This document shows positions 1-8,462 of a stretch of DNA of 17,046 nt, one piece after another. The position numbers were made by a program, and so were the translations under genes. The notes below the pieces were generated by a model, which was not told the origin of the DNA, ran no database searches, and saw nothing but the letters and a program-made list of their open reading frames with translations. The stretch's first letter is position 1. Each line of letters starts with the position of its first letter. This DNA is from Hondaea fermentalgiana (taxonomy: Eukaryota > Sar > Bigyra > Thraustochytrida > Thraustochytriidae), in NCBI GenBank assembly GCA_014084085.1, contig NPFB01000012.1, forward strand, positions 387,259-404,304, read 5' to 3'.

Positions 1-52
1 TTTGTTTGTTTGTTTGTTTGTTTGTTTGTTTGTTTGTTTGTTTGTTTGTTTG
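1..52. repeat. (TTTG)13 tetranucleotide microsatellite
   Basis: Thirteen perfect TTTG units run from the first base of the window and end at the sequence tcgag. The array touches the window edge, so its true length is unknown. It lies just under 100 bp beyond the stop codon of the minus-strand protease/LRR gene, probably in or past its 3' UTR, where the transcript strand would read (CAAA)n. Confidence 0.95.
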
Positions 53-150
53 TCGAGTAGACTTCCGATTTGAAACCAGCAAAGTCTGAGTGATCAAGCA
101 TTCATTTCTTGACAAGGAAAAATGGGATATAATCGTTCGTTCTTACAGGC

Positions 151-3100
151 CTAGCAGTTCGAAAATGATTCGCCAGAGTCGACATCGCTCTCTTCAATCG
201 TGAAGTCGAAGGTGGGGAAGTTGCCGCAAAAGTTTTTCGCCGGCTTGAAGTCCAGTACGTCCAAATTGCTGAGATAAGTGAATGTGCTTGGGAGCGATCT
301 GAGTTGGTTGTTTTCCAAGTCCAGCTCCTCCAGGTTCGTGAGCGCACGAAATGTTATCGCGTCGATACTTTCAAATGGGTTCTTGAAGAGCTTCAGGACT
401 TGAAGACGTGTAAGGGCTCCAAGACTGGGCAAGTCTTCGATTTCCATCGCCCCGAGATTCAAGGCAGTGAGCCGCGTCAGACCTGAAATTGCGCTCGGTA
501 CCTTCACTTTTGGACTCGTGGGCATCTCGAGATGATCAAGGCGCATGGACCAGAAGCTGTCTGGCAGAGATGTCAGACTCAGGCAGCTCCACAACCGAAG
601 CTCTGCGAGTGACTTCATGTCACCAAAACTTGAAGGAAGGCTTGTGATTGGATTCTTTGAGAGACTCATGAATGTAAGACTTGTCATTGCGCCAGCGTGC
701 TCAGGAAAGGTGCTGATTTCGTTTCCGAGAAGGTCCAGCGAGCGCAGATTCGAAAGCTTTTGCCAAAGATTTCCGGGCAGCGACTTGAGGCCAATGTTTC
801 GTGCCTGAAGGTCCGTGAGAGCCGTGAGCTTGGCAAGCACCGCAGAAGAAGATGAGTCCTGGTCCTTGTTTGCGTTCATTTTGAGAAACTCGAGGTTTTC
901 GAGCGAGGACAGCGCTGTGATTGAGGTCACCTGATTTTGGAAAAAATCAAGGTAGCGCATGTTACTGAGTGCGGAAAGTGGCTCCACGGAGGAGATCATG
1001 TTGGTCGAAGCATCTAGATAAACAAGATCAGTGAGGTCCTCCAACCCAGCGAGAGAGGTGAGGCTACCATTGTGGACGTTGAGTTGACGCAACTTCTTCA
1101 GCTTCTCGACACCGTCAAGACTAGAGAGTGTACCGAGGTCGTAAGCGTCGAGTGACGTCAGGTTTGAGAGCGGGCCGACATTGAGGTCCGTCAGCTTGTT
1201 GTGTCTTCCATGCACACGGAGCTCTTCAAGACCCGTCAGGTTTTGCACTTGGGCAGGAATGGAGGTCAGGCCGTTATGGGCTAGATTGAGACGCTTGAGG
1301 TTCTTCAAAGCCGGCAGATGGCGATAGACGTCCAGATCGGGATTGTTCGAAATGACCAAGTTTGTCAAGCCATCGAGATCCGTAAAGCTGTTTGGCAGCG
1401 TCGTCAGCATGCCGAAATTGTCCCAAAATAGAAGCGAAGTGAGCGCTGTGAGCTCGCCGAAGGACTCCGGAAGTGAAGTGAGTGGGTTTTTCGAAAGTGT
1501 CATATATCGCAGGGCCGTCAAGTTGGTGAAAGTCTCTGGAAGCGTCGCAAGTTCGTTGCTAATCAGGGTCAGCTCCAGCAGATTGGAGAGACTGCCAATA
1601 TTCGCCGGAAGCTCTGTGAGTTTGTTGTTTCGCACGTTCAAACTCTGCAGATTCGTCAGCGTCGTGATCGCGTCGGGAAGCTTGCTGATGCCATTCTTGC
1701 GAAGGTTCAGGTATTTGAGCGCGGATAAATCCCCGATGTCAAAGTTAGATCCTCCCGTGAAGCTGAAAGATTTCGACAGGGCCTCTTCAAGATTGAGGTA
1801 CCGAAGCTTTGTAAGCTTGCTTAGGTCGGGCAGCTTCTCCAGTTTGCGACCAGCGTCCTTGAGATCGAGACGGGTGAGGGCAACCAGATTTCCGAATGAG
1901 TCCGGGAGGCTCTTGAGATTCCCTCGATTGTGAGCCATCTCGAGGTCTTCGAGAACAGAGAGCTTGCCAAAGCTGTTCGGCAGCCCCGTCAGATGGTTTG
2001 AGGCGATGGAAAGCCACGTGAGAGCATCGAGATCCCCAAAGTCGCTGGGAAGCCCGTCAAGGTTGTTCGAGGACATGGACAGCCAGCTCAGAGAGGTAAG
2101 CTGCGCAAAGCTATTCGGGAGACCGCTCAGATCATTCGACGCAACGTTGAGGTGCGTGAGCTTGGAGAACTTCCCCCAGTCGATGTCGGAGACAGACGTG
2201 ATCATGTTGTTTTGCAACTCGAGATGCTGCAGCGCTGTGAGGCGATCTAGCTTGCTGGGCAAGTCCTCAAGCTCGTTGGACAGAAGTCCCAGACTTGTGA
2301 GCCGATCGAGGCTGGAAATGCTCGATGGCAGGTCCGTCAACCTGTTGCCCCCTGCCTCGAGCACGCGCAGGGAAGAGAGACTGCCCAAGTCGGAGGGAAG
2401 AGAGGAGAGCTGGTTTCCGTCAAGAAAGAGCTCGCGCAAGTCAGGAAGGGCCTCAATAAGACCATCTGGCACGACAGTAAGTTTGTTGTCGGCGAGCTGG
2501 AGCATTCGCAACGACGTCGCACCGAGATTTGCTAATGGTGCAGCGGTCTCATCGTCGAGATCAAGATTCTCAAGATTGAGAGTCTCGAGGGCCTCGAACC
2601 ATGCGAGATCACTAAGAAGATTCTCTTCAAAGGCAAAGCAGGCCACGTTCCTGGTCGTTCGCGGGTCGCATGTGGCAACATCGCAAGTGCAATAGTCCTG
2701 GTGCAGACAAACGAAATTCGAACCTGGCACTTTCGAACAGCCGAATGTCGGACTCGGCGTCGGCGGGCCAGCAGTCGGTGCCGGTGTGACGTCCACCCCT
2801 CCTGCGCCAATGGCTAGCGAATTTGAGTCCAAGGCCAAGGGACTGAAAGTGACCTTTTGCGTTTGGATCCGCAACGCGCTAATCTCGTCACAATCATTGG
2901 ACAATCGGGGGGAACCTTCAATGGTTAAAAACCTGCCCGTATTTGCTGACTGCAGACAAAAGCGGTCTTCTTCATCACGGAACAGCAATGGTGAGAGGAT
3001 CCATTTCGAGGTTGACGGATCAAAAGCCTCGGTGACGTCTAGAGACGGAGAGGCGCCAAGATACATTTCGTGCTCGACCGACTGGAGCGAAACGTGGATG

Positions 3101-4515
3101 CCGTCGATCACGTTAAGATTGAAGAGCGACGATCCGGTCACCGGGACGTTGATTTGGTAGTCGTCCATGCGAACTTGGTATCTTCGACCTTTCTTTGCAA
3201 TCAGCAGAGCATCTTCCTGAGACTCGTTTGTGATGATCACCTGCGTCACATTTCGGTCGGAACCGGAATCTGGTACTTCGTCTTGATTGTAGATGCTTGC
3301 TGTTTTATCGTCGGCGCCTTCGAAAAGCTGCACAAAGGATGAGCTCTTGCACCGAGACGTCATTTTCCCGGCTCCCTTAAGAAGGAGAAACTGTCCAGTG
3401 GCAACTGAGCGCAGGCAAAAGTTGCCGTTATCGTCGGCCTTGTAGAGCTTCCACGCGGTAATGAAGACTCCATCATCATTGGCGAGCTTGTAATTCTCAA
3501 CCATGCTGGACTCCCGCTTGCTCCATGAGCGCAAAAAGGTCTTTTTCTCTACATTTCGAAGGTAGATGTGGCCTTGCCCGGAAGGGGCTGTCCAAATATC
3601 CCAGAGGAAATCTTCTCCATTCTCGCTGGAGGACTTGACCACGGCTGTTGCGTACTCGTCCTTGGCGATGAGGTGCTTTGACCTCTGCGCGACTCGGACT
3701 CGTGCAGCGCGCATTGGAGGCATTGTAGGGGCAATCTCGTCTGCGAAGAGGTCTGCAGCAACCATGAATCCTGCAGAGGAAGTCGATCCGGGGGCTGAAT
3801 ATCCCCGCACATGAATTCCAACCAAGACCACGCAGTCTGAGGTAGTACAGCTCATAAAAATGGGGCCGCCGGACGCGCCGTCGCGCAGATCACACGAATG
3901 TTGCACGTTTGTGAGTTGTGTCTCTGCGCTGACTTTGAGTTCGCATGAGAGATCCTTGGACATGAGTTGGTTTTGACTGTAACCAGTGGCGTCAAAGCCG
4001 TACGTAAAGACATTGACGCCGTCTTCAATGGGCGTTCCGTCTTCAAATCCGACGGGGATGGGTTCGATGTTGCTGGGCGGCCAGTTTTCGAGGTTGTCGA
4101 CTGCGAGCGAAAGCACGGCCCAATCGTCGTAATTCACCTCGTTCTCGCCCAGCTTCATGCCCCAGATGGGAACGTAGATCACGGCCCCGTTTTCATCGAC
4201 GAACTCGAGCCGCACAGTATTGAAGAAGTCGTTATCGTCTCGGAGCGGACGCTCCATGACAGACTTGTCGCTCGCCAGGATGTTTTTAATGACGCAATGT
4301 CGCGCCGTGACGGCGGTATCGTTCGCCACGAGCACCGCCGTGCAGAGCTCGTTGTCATTATCTTCAATGCTCACCACGCGCGCCACCGCGCTCGCGGGCC
4401 ACTCCCTGCGCTCCTCCTCGGCCACACTCTCGCGCGCGGCCACTGCGACCGGCAGCACGCCAGCCGTCGCCAGCGCCGCGGCCGCCAGCGCCGCAGTGAC
4501 CCGGCCCGCCCGCAT
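151..4515 (-). CDS. Secreted trypsin-like serine protease fused to a large leucine-rich-repeat domain
   Basis: Predicted extracellular protein of 1454 residues. Starting at the Met at 4515 gives a clean signal peptide (MRAGRV followed by an Ala/Leu/Val core, cleavage near residue 26). The frame is open to a Met at 4626, but that adds 37 Arg-rich residues in front of the signal, so 4515 is preferred; it has A at -3. Residues ~42-265 form an S1-type protease domain with an intact triad: His73 in TARHC, Asp131 in DDWAVL and Ser215 in DGASGGP. Residues ~280-400 and 427-553 are two related modules sharing FCLRSVATGQFL / FCLQSANTGRFL, possibly beta-trefoils. A Pro/Thr linker (~575-592) and a Cys-rich cap (~593-626) follow, then about 33 LRRs (~635-1416) of the form LxxLxLxxNxLxxLPxxF. 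The protein ends in a short Cys-containing cap with no visible TM or GPI signal. The triad suggests an active protease and the LRRs would bind a ligand; substrate and ligand are unknown. No intron is needed. Confidence 0.9.
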   Translation of the reverse strand: MRAGRVTAALAAAALATAGVLPVAVAARESVAEEERREWPASAVARVVSIEDNDNELCTAVLVANDTAVTARHCVIKNILASDKSVMERPLRDDNDFFNTVRLEFVDENGAVIYVPIWGMKLGENEVNYDDWAVLSLAVDNLENWPPSNIEPIPVGFEDGTPIEDGVNVFTYGFDATGYSQNQLMSKDLSCELKVSAETQLTNVQHSCDLRDGASGGPIFMSCTTSDCVVLVGIHVRGYSAPGSTSSAGFMVAADLFADEIAPTMPPMRAARVRVAQRSKHLIAKDEYATAVVKSSSENGEDFLWDIWTAPSGQGHIYLRNVEKKTFLRSWSKRESSMVENYKLANDDGVFITAWKLYKADDNGNFCLRSVATGQFLLLKGAGKMTSRCKSSSFVQLFEGADDKTASIYNQDEVPDSGSDRNVTQVIITNESQEDALLIAKKGRRYQVRMDDYQINVPVTGSSLFNLNVIDGIHVSLQSVEHEMYLGASPSLDVTEAFDPSTSKWILSPLLFRDEEDRFCLQSANTGRFLTIEGSPRLSNDCDEISALRIQTQKVTFSPLALDSNSLAIGAGGVDVTPAPTAGPPTPSPTFGCSKVPGSNFVCLHQDYCTCDVATCDPRTTRNVACFAFEENLLSDLAWFEALETLNLENLDLDDETAAPLANLGATSLRMLQLADNKLTVVPDGLIEALPDLRELFLDGNQLSSLPSDLGSLSSLRVLEAGGNRLTDLPSSISSLDRLTSLGLLSNELEDLPSKLDRLTALQHLELQNNMITSVSDIDWGKFSKLTHLNVASNDLSGLPNSFAQLTSLSWLSMSSNNLDGLPSDFGDLDALTWLSIASNHLTGLPNSFGKLSVLEDLEMAHNRGNLKSLPDSFGNLVALTRLDLKDAGRKLEKLPDLSKLTKLRYLNLEEALSKSFSFTGGSNFDIGDLSALKYLNLRKNGISKLPDAITTLTNLQSLNVRNNKLTELPANIGSLSNLLELTLISNELATLPETFTNLTALRYMTLSKNPLTSLPESFGELTALTSLLFWDNFGMLTTLPNSFTDLDGLTNLVISNNPDLDVYRHLPALKNLKRLNLAHNGLTSIPAQVQNLTGLEELRVHGRHNKLTDLNVGPLSNLTSLDAYDLGTLSSLDGVEKLKKLRQLNVHNGSLTSLAGLEDLTDLVYLDASTNMISSVEPLSALSNMRYLDFFQNQVTSITALSSLENLEFLKMNANKDQDSSSSAVLAKLTALTDLQARNIGLKSLPGNLWQKLSNLRSLDLLGNEISTFPEHAGAMTSLTFMSLSKNPITSLPSSFGDMKSLAELRLWSCLSLTSLPDSFWSMRLDHLEMPTSPKVKVPSAISGLTRLTALNLGAMEIEDLPSLGALTRLQVLKLFKNPFESIDAITFRALTNLEELDLENNQLRSLPSTFTYLSNLDVLDFKPAKNFCGNFPTFDFTIEESDVDSGESFSNC

Positions 4516-4899
4516 CCTCTGCGTGGCTGCCTGCCTGCGTGCCTCCACGTTCCTGCCCTGGCTCGACCTTCTTCGCGCCCTCTCCGTTGCCCGTCTGCCG
4601 CCCGCTCCCGCGCCCCGTCCAAGCACGCGAGATGCGCGCCGCGCCGCCTGGCGGTGATGAGCTGCGCAGCCGTGTCACTCCCAGCTCGCACGTGCAGCCG
4701 CTACTGTGGGAAGACGTAGCAACCTGTGGGCCGCTAGCGGTCCTCTTCGCTTGTGCGACCGAGTCCACTGTTTTTAGCAGGGGACGAGAGGAGAAGCCTG
4801 CAGCGAGAATGAAAGTGCTACAGGGCGCACCACGCGCGCGCTCGTTCGTGCCTCCGAGGGCGCCCCGGCCGCCGGCACGGCTGGTCTGGTGGGCAGGTA

Positions 4900-4924
4900 G
4901 GCAGGCAGGCAGGCAGGCAGGCAG
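4900..4924. repeat. (GCAG)6 microsatellite
   Basis: Six consecutive GCAG units occupy 4901-4924, preceded by imperfect units (gggcaggtag). The array lies roughly 400 bp upstream of the minus-strand protease/LRR start. It generates the Leu-Pro-Ala-Cys peptide repeats seen in spurious minus-strand frames here. Confidence 0.9.
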
Positions 4925-5683
4925 ACACTGCACTGGCTGCCCCTTGCCGCGCCGCTCGAAGCTAAGCAAAGCCAGGATCCAGGAGCCAGGAGGAGCAAAG
5001 CCGCACCGGCCCGAGCTTGACCAACGCGGCCGAGGCCGCGGGTGCTCGGCGTACTGGCGTGATGGCCGAAAAGCCTCTCCCTGCGAGGTAAACGTTGAGA
5101 AGGTCACACATCTATTCATTCTCCGTGGTGACTGGTGGGTGGTTGCCAGAGAATGGAATCACGGAGCGGACTCGACGGGTGCTCTCGCGGCGGGTCGATC
5201 CGTCCGTGCGGGAGTGGCCGCCGGCGCGGGATTGTCGAGGGCTGGCCGATGGCAATGGCAAACGGTGCAGACGCTCGCCGTCGAGTAGACGCAGCGAGCC
5301 GCGGCGCGGAGCACAGCGCGGCCGGGGCGACCAACAGAGAATGAAGAGTTGTCCGTCTCTCTGCGCGTAATTACTTTCTGCCTGTCTGCATACATTCCTG
5401 CCTGCGTGAGCAGGGGGGTTGAATGAAATCTTGCGGTCAGTCCTGGAGGAGGTTTTGACCAACGCCATCAAAAAAAATCCGGTCTGCCGTCCACGTCCAG
5501 TTGATGGCGCACGTGTCAGCGCGCCAGGGCCGCACAGGCTAGCGACTCGACTCGAAACTAGCTCGCGCGTGTCTAGGTTCTCCCGAGCGGGCGAGGGAAC
5601 GGCCCGCGGCTCCGTGACCGCGGCCGGATTCAAGGCTGGCCGCCACCAGCCAGGCCAGTGGCATTACTCCCCTACGCCATGGT

Positions 5684-5716
5684 ATGCCATGCCACGCCAC
5701 GCCATGCAATGCAATG
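5684..5716. repeat. Imperfect pentanucleotide tandem repeat (ATGCC/ACGCC/ATGCA)
   Basis: Six pentamers in a row read ATGCC, ATGCC, ACGCC, ACGCC, ATGCA, ATGCA, followed by ATG. The array lies in the divergent intergenic region with no supported coding frame across it. It looks like slippage followed by point mutation. Confidence 0.85.
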
Positions 5717-6120
5717 TGAATGCGAGTGGCCATAAAGTATGGATGGGCGGGCAGCGGCTTGGTTGATGAAGTCATAGCTCCAGGTCTCTTCCATGTAATT
5801 AGCTGACTGTCTTGAGGTAGCTAGTTCGTCGGCCTTGTCGCGGCTTACGAGACGCGGGCTGGGCCACAGTGTCCCGCAGCGCAATCTTGCATGCCCACAC
5901 GAGGCCATGCTGTGGTGCGCGCCGTGCCAGGGTTGACAGTGAATAAAGGGCCAGCCAATGTCGTGTGCAGCAGCAGCGCGAGAGGAGCTGGCGACCAAAA
6001 GCGCGCGGCCTCAAACCAGCAAGGAGGACGCTGCACGCCGCCGCCGCGAGTCCGCCGCGCGGACGCCAGCCTTGGCGCGCCGCTGCCAGTGAGATCCGAC
6101 TGCCGAGGTCCGGCACAGCC

Positions 6121-6142
6121 GCGTCGCGTCGCGTCGCGTCGC
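6121..6142. repeat. (GCGTC)4 pentanucleotide repeat
   Basis: Four perfect GCGTC units, then a partial one, lie about 50 bp upstream of the start codon of the PAN-like gene. They are therefore likely in its 5' UTR or core promoter. The repeat carries densely spaced CpGs. Confidence 0.85.
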
Positions 6143-6188
6143 TGTCGCGAGCAAAGGGAGCGGGCATCGTCATTCGTCAAGCAGCAGC

Positions 6189-7298
6189 ATGGCGGCCAAG
6201 CTCGCCGTCGTCCTCGTGGTCCTCCTTGGGCTCTTGGGAATCACGAGCGTAGAATCCGCACAAAATCCCGAGCGAGTCATCAAGCCTGGTTCTCGATGGA
6301 GATGCGGCAAAAAGGCCTTCCCGGATGAGGACGACCTGAAGTCGTGCAAGCAGAAGCGAAAGGATCATCGTGTTTTCAATTGCGCCACGACCGAGGGCAA
6401 GAAGAACCAAAAGCACTCCTTCTTCTGCCTCAGGAAGAAGAAGTGTGAGGGCGACGATAGAAAAGAGCTGTATTGCAGCTACATGTTCAGTAATAATGGC
6501 GGAGAGAGCGACTTGGAGGAGCTCAAGTGCACGAGAAAACTCGCCAAAGGCAATTGTTTGGTCCAAGTATCGCCGCCCTTTTCTTCACTCAGCTCTGGAG
6601 AACGCGAGAATTATGAAAACGAACAAGAATATAATGACGAGTCGCGCGAGGACGGCTCGGAGATTGTCTGCGAAGATTGCATCGAGGAATATTGCCGACT
6701 TCGTTGCCTGGCCTCGGACGTGTGCCAGGGTTACGAATTCTCTACCGCAACCGCATTTTATGGCACCTGTACGCTTCTTCATTCCTCGATCATCGGGCTC
6801 ACGGGGCAGAACGAGGGCACAACGACTTGCTATGTCCGAGATGCAGATTGCGGCAACACAATTCCGGCCTCCTGCACCGAAAAAGTCGGTGCCGAGGAAG
6901 AAGAAGGCGCTTGTTGGGGCGCCGGTACTGGCTTCGATCCATGCAAGGATTCTTTCTGCTCCGAAGGTGAGTGCGAGAGACTCTGTCAGCTCAACGCTAA
7001 GTGCCAGGGTTTTGAGGTTAGCGTTGAGGATGATGATGCGACTGAATTCCCGACCTGCAGGCACTACACACTGCTGCCAAAGGCTCTGGATGTCCTTGTG
7101 CGCGCCAAATGTTACCGTGTGGCCCGCGAGCATCAGATTGGCCGCAAGCTTTCTGACAGCGAGACCATTTGCGCCTCCGGATCGCTCGATCCTCACCCAA
7201 TGGGCGTCGGCGACGTTCCCGTTGGCGATGTTGATCTCGATCTCGGCGACGACGAAGACGAAGAAGAAGACGAAGACGAAGACGAAGACGATGCTTAA
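6189..7298 (+). CDS. Secreted cysteine-rich protein with two PAN/Apple-like modules and an acidic tail
   Basis: A 369-residue protein. Residues 1-23 are a strong signal peptide (basic start, then LAVVLVVLLGLLGITS). The ATG has A at -3 and G at +4. Residues ~35-130 hold eight cysteines (39, 53, 65, 80, 86, 96, 114, 123) in a Lys-rich context that I do not recognise. Residues ~161-215 and ~242-309 are two related modules with the pattern C-x3-C-x5-C-Q-G-(Y/F)-E, then a later Cys and a closing C-Y-(V/R); this resembles PAN/Apple folds, which bind proteins or carbohydrates. Acidic spacers separate the modules (NYENEQEYNDESRED; EEEEG), and the chain ends in an almost pure Asp/Glu tract from about residue 349. 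A GTGAGT at 6967 resembles a 5' splice site, but reading through it keeps the Cys pattern, so no intron is called. It is probably secreted or cell-surface; there is no second TM or GPI signal. Ligand unknown. Confidence 0.88.
   Translation: MAAKLAVVLVVLLGLLGITSVESAQNPERVIKPGSRWRCGKKAFPDEDDLKSCKQKRKDHRVFNCATTEGKKNQKHSFFCLRKKKCEGDDRKELYCSYMFSNNGGESDLEELKCTRKLAKGNCLVQVSPPFSSLSSGERENYENEQEYNDESREDGSEIVCEDCIEEYCRLRCLASDVCQGYEFSTATAFYGTCTLLHSSIIGLTGQNEGTTTCYVRDADCGNTIPASCTEKVGAEEEEGACWGAGTGFDPCKDSFCSEGECERLCQLNAKCQGFEVSVEDDDATEFPTCRHYTLLPKALDVLVRAKCYRVAREHQIGRKLSDSETICASGSLDPHPMGVGDVPVGDVDLDLGDDEDEEEDEDEDEDDA
7243..7290 (+). repeat. GAC/GAA purine-rich repeat encoding the Asp/Glu tail
   Basis: Alternating GAC, GAA and GAT codons encode the acidic C-terminus of the PAN-like protein, including a regular GACGAA hexamer stretch near the end. 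It is a coding microsatellite, so the tail length may vary between strains. Confidence 0.8.
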
Positions 7299-7400
7299 AA
7301 TAGAGATGGTCTCATTCGGCCCCACCGTCGCATCGCTGTCATGCTCACTGTCGGTGCGGCCGTCAGGGCGTCACTTTACCTACGTAGCGTAGCACACCTT

Positions 7401-7420
7401 TAACCTAACCTAACCTACCT
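7401..7420. repeat. Short TTAGG-like (CCTAA) run
   Basis: The plus strand reads taacctaacctaacctacct, which on the other strand is three to four AGGTT/TTAGG units. It resembles a very short internal telomere-like repeat. It is too short to be a telomere and lies about 100 bp past the PAN-like stop codon. Confidence 0.7.
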
Positions 7421-7530
7421 CCGTGACAAGCGCATCTTCTTGACGCTTGGGCGCATGGCACTGTCATCATACGCCCATTATCCGTGCCAAGTACCTACCG
7501 CGGAAGGGCAAAGGTGCGTGCATGCATGAA

Positions 7531-7551
7531 CGCGCGCGCGCGCGCGCGCGC
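7531..7551. repeat. (CG)10 dinucleotide tract
   Basis: Ten perfect CG dinucleotides are followed by further alternating purine-pyrimidine sequence (ctcgtgcgctcgtgcgtgcgcat). Such DNA has high potential to adopt Z-form. It lies about 1.3 kb upstream of the methyltransferase start. Confidence 0.95.
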
Positions 7552-8160
7552 TCGTGCGCTCGTGCGTGCGCATCTTATGCCCGTCGCAGCGCTGCTGCAA
7601 GTGTATAAGCTCCCGTCGGAATGAATGGAAATAAATGAATCAAAGTGAATGAATAATGTTGGGCTCACGGTAAAAGCACACAATTCGCTGCTTCTCCGCC
7701 ACAGAGGGCGAGCGACGAATCTCTCATTTCCACTGCACATGCTGCCTCCAAACTCGACCCTGCCGACGGAAGCGCGATGCACCCGTGCCGCGGCCAAGGC
7801 AGCGAGCCAGCAACTGCAATCATTAGCCAACTGCAACAGCAACATGTAACACGCAACTGCACAAGCAGCGGGCTGATCTCGCCTCGCTTGCGGTGGCGCA
7901 CTTTTTCCACCTTTCTTTTGTTGACGCATTCCCCACCATAATACTTCCTGCACAACTAAAATAACCGCTCCCTGCTCCGCCGCCAACGAAAGCAAGCATC
8001 AGCATCGAGAAAGCGCGCACAGCCCTTTTCTGCAGCTGCCCTTGGGCCTCCCGACCGCGCCGTTCTTGACAGCCGCCGGCAAGCCATTCCCAGCCGCGAC
8101 GGTATCGCCGCGCCGGTCGAGGGAGACTCCGCGATCATTCATCTGTGCTTTACCTTGCGC

Positions 8161-8213
8161 CCTGCTTTCTTTTCTTTCTTTCATTTCTTTCTTTCTTTTA
8201 TCTTTTCTTTCTC
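8161..8213. repeat. Polypyrimidine (TTTC-rich) tract
   Basis: About 53 bases almost entirely of C and T, built from imperfect CTTT/TTTC units, with a few interruptions. It is roughly 650 bp upstream of the methyltransferase start. Homopurine-homopyrimidine tracts can form triplex DNA or bind regulators, but no role is shown here. Confidence 0.85.
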
Positions 8214-8426
8214 GCATTCTCGACGCGGCATTCTCGACTTGCGGCGCCGCGCGCGCACAGAGGGCGGCCGCCATTCCCGACTTACGGCCGGCCACGCGCA
8301 CTTGCCAGCCAGGTGGACTTGCCGCCGCGGTGCACGGCAGCCAAAAGCAAGGCCGCTGGAGGGCTGACCAGACCGCAATCGCCACTCCTGACGCAGCGCA
8401 CCTGTTGCACGTACGTCCGCGCGCAC

Positions 8427-8454
8427 GCCGCCGCCATCGCCCGATGGCGGCGGC
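8427..8454. repeat. Perfect 13-bp inverted repeat with a 2-nt spacer
   Basis: GCCGCCGCCATCG at 8427-8439 is the exact reverse complement of CGATGGCGGCGGC at 8442-8454, separated by CC. The right arm runs into a (GGC)n tract. It is about 400 bp upstream of the methyltransferase start and would form a very stable hairpin if transcribed. Confidence 0.85.
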
Positions 8455-8462
8455 GGCGGCGC

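Larger units (their letters stand above)
4516..6188. other. Divergent intergenic region between the protease/LRR and PAN-like genes
   Basis: About 1.67 kb separates the two divergent starts and probably holds both promoters and 5' UTRs. It is GC-rich, so open frames occur in every phase on both strands, but they give Arg/Pro/Ala-rich low-complexity translations without recognisable domains; I call none of them genes. The stretch contains three short tandem repeats, listed separately. No TATA box, RNA gene or mobile element stood out by eye. The first 111 bp (4516-4626) could be coding if the upstream Met of the minus-strand gene is used. Confidence 0.6.

Noticed and set aside
1343..2695. Plus-strand open frames of 196 and 243 codons over the LRR region
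   Set aside because: They are shadows of the LRR repeats on the minus strand: Ser/Arg/Leu-rich periodic translations with no motif of their own.
4364..5288. Open frames of about 250 codons on both strands in the divergent intergenic region
   Set aside because: The translations are Arg/Ala/Pro/Gly low complexity and include Leu-Pro-Ala-Cys repeats created by the GCAG microsatellite. Several phases are open at once, as expected in GC-rich non-coding DNA.
6964..6972. Consensus-like 5' splice site (AAG|GTGAGT) in the PAN-like gene
   Set aside because: Reading through it preserves the second module's cysteine spacing and the open frame continues to a natural stop.
6585..7325. Minus-strand and other-frame open frames over the PAN-like gene (also 6370-7392, plus)
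   Set aside because: They overlap a coherent signal-peptide, Cys-patterned protein and show no domains of their own; the Phe/Val run is only the antisense of the Asp/Glu tail.
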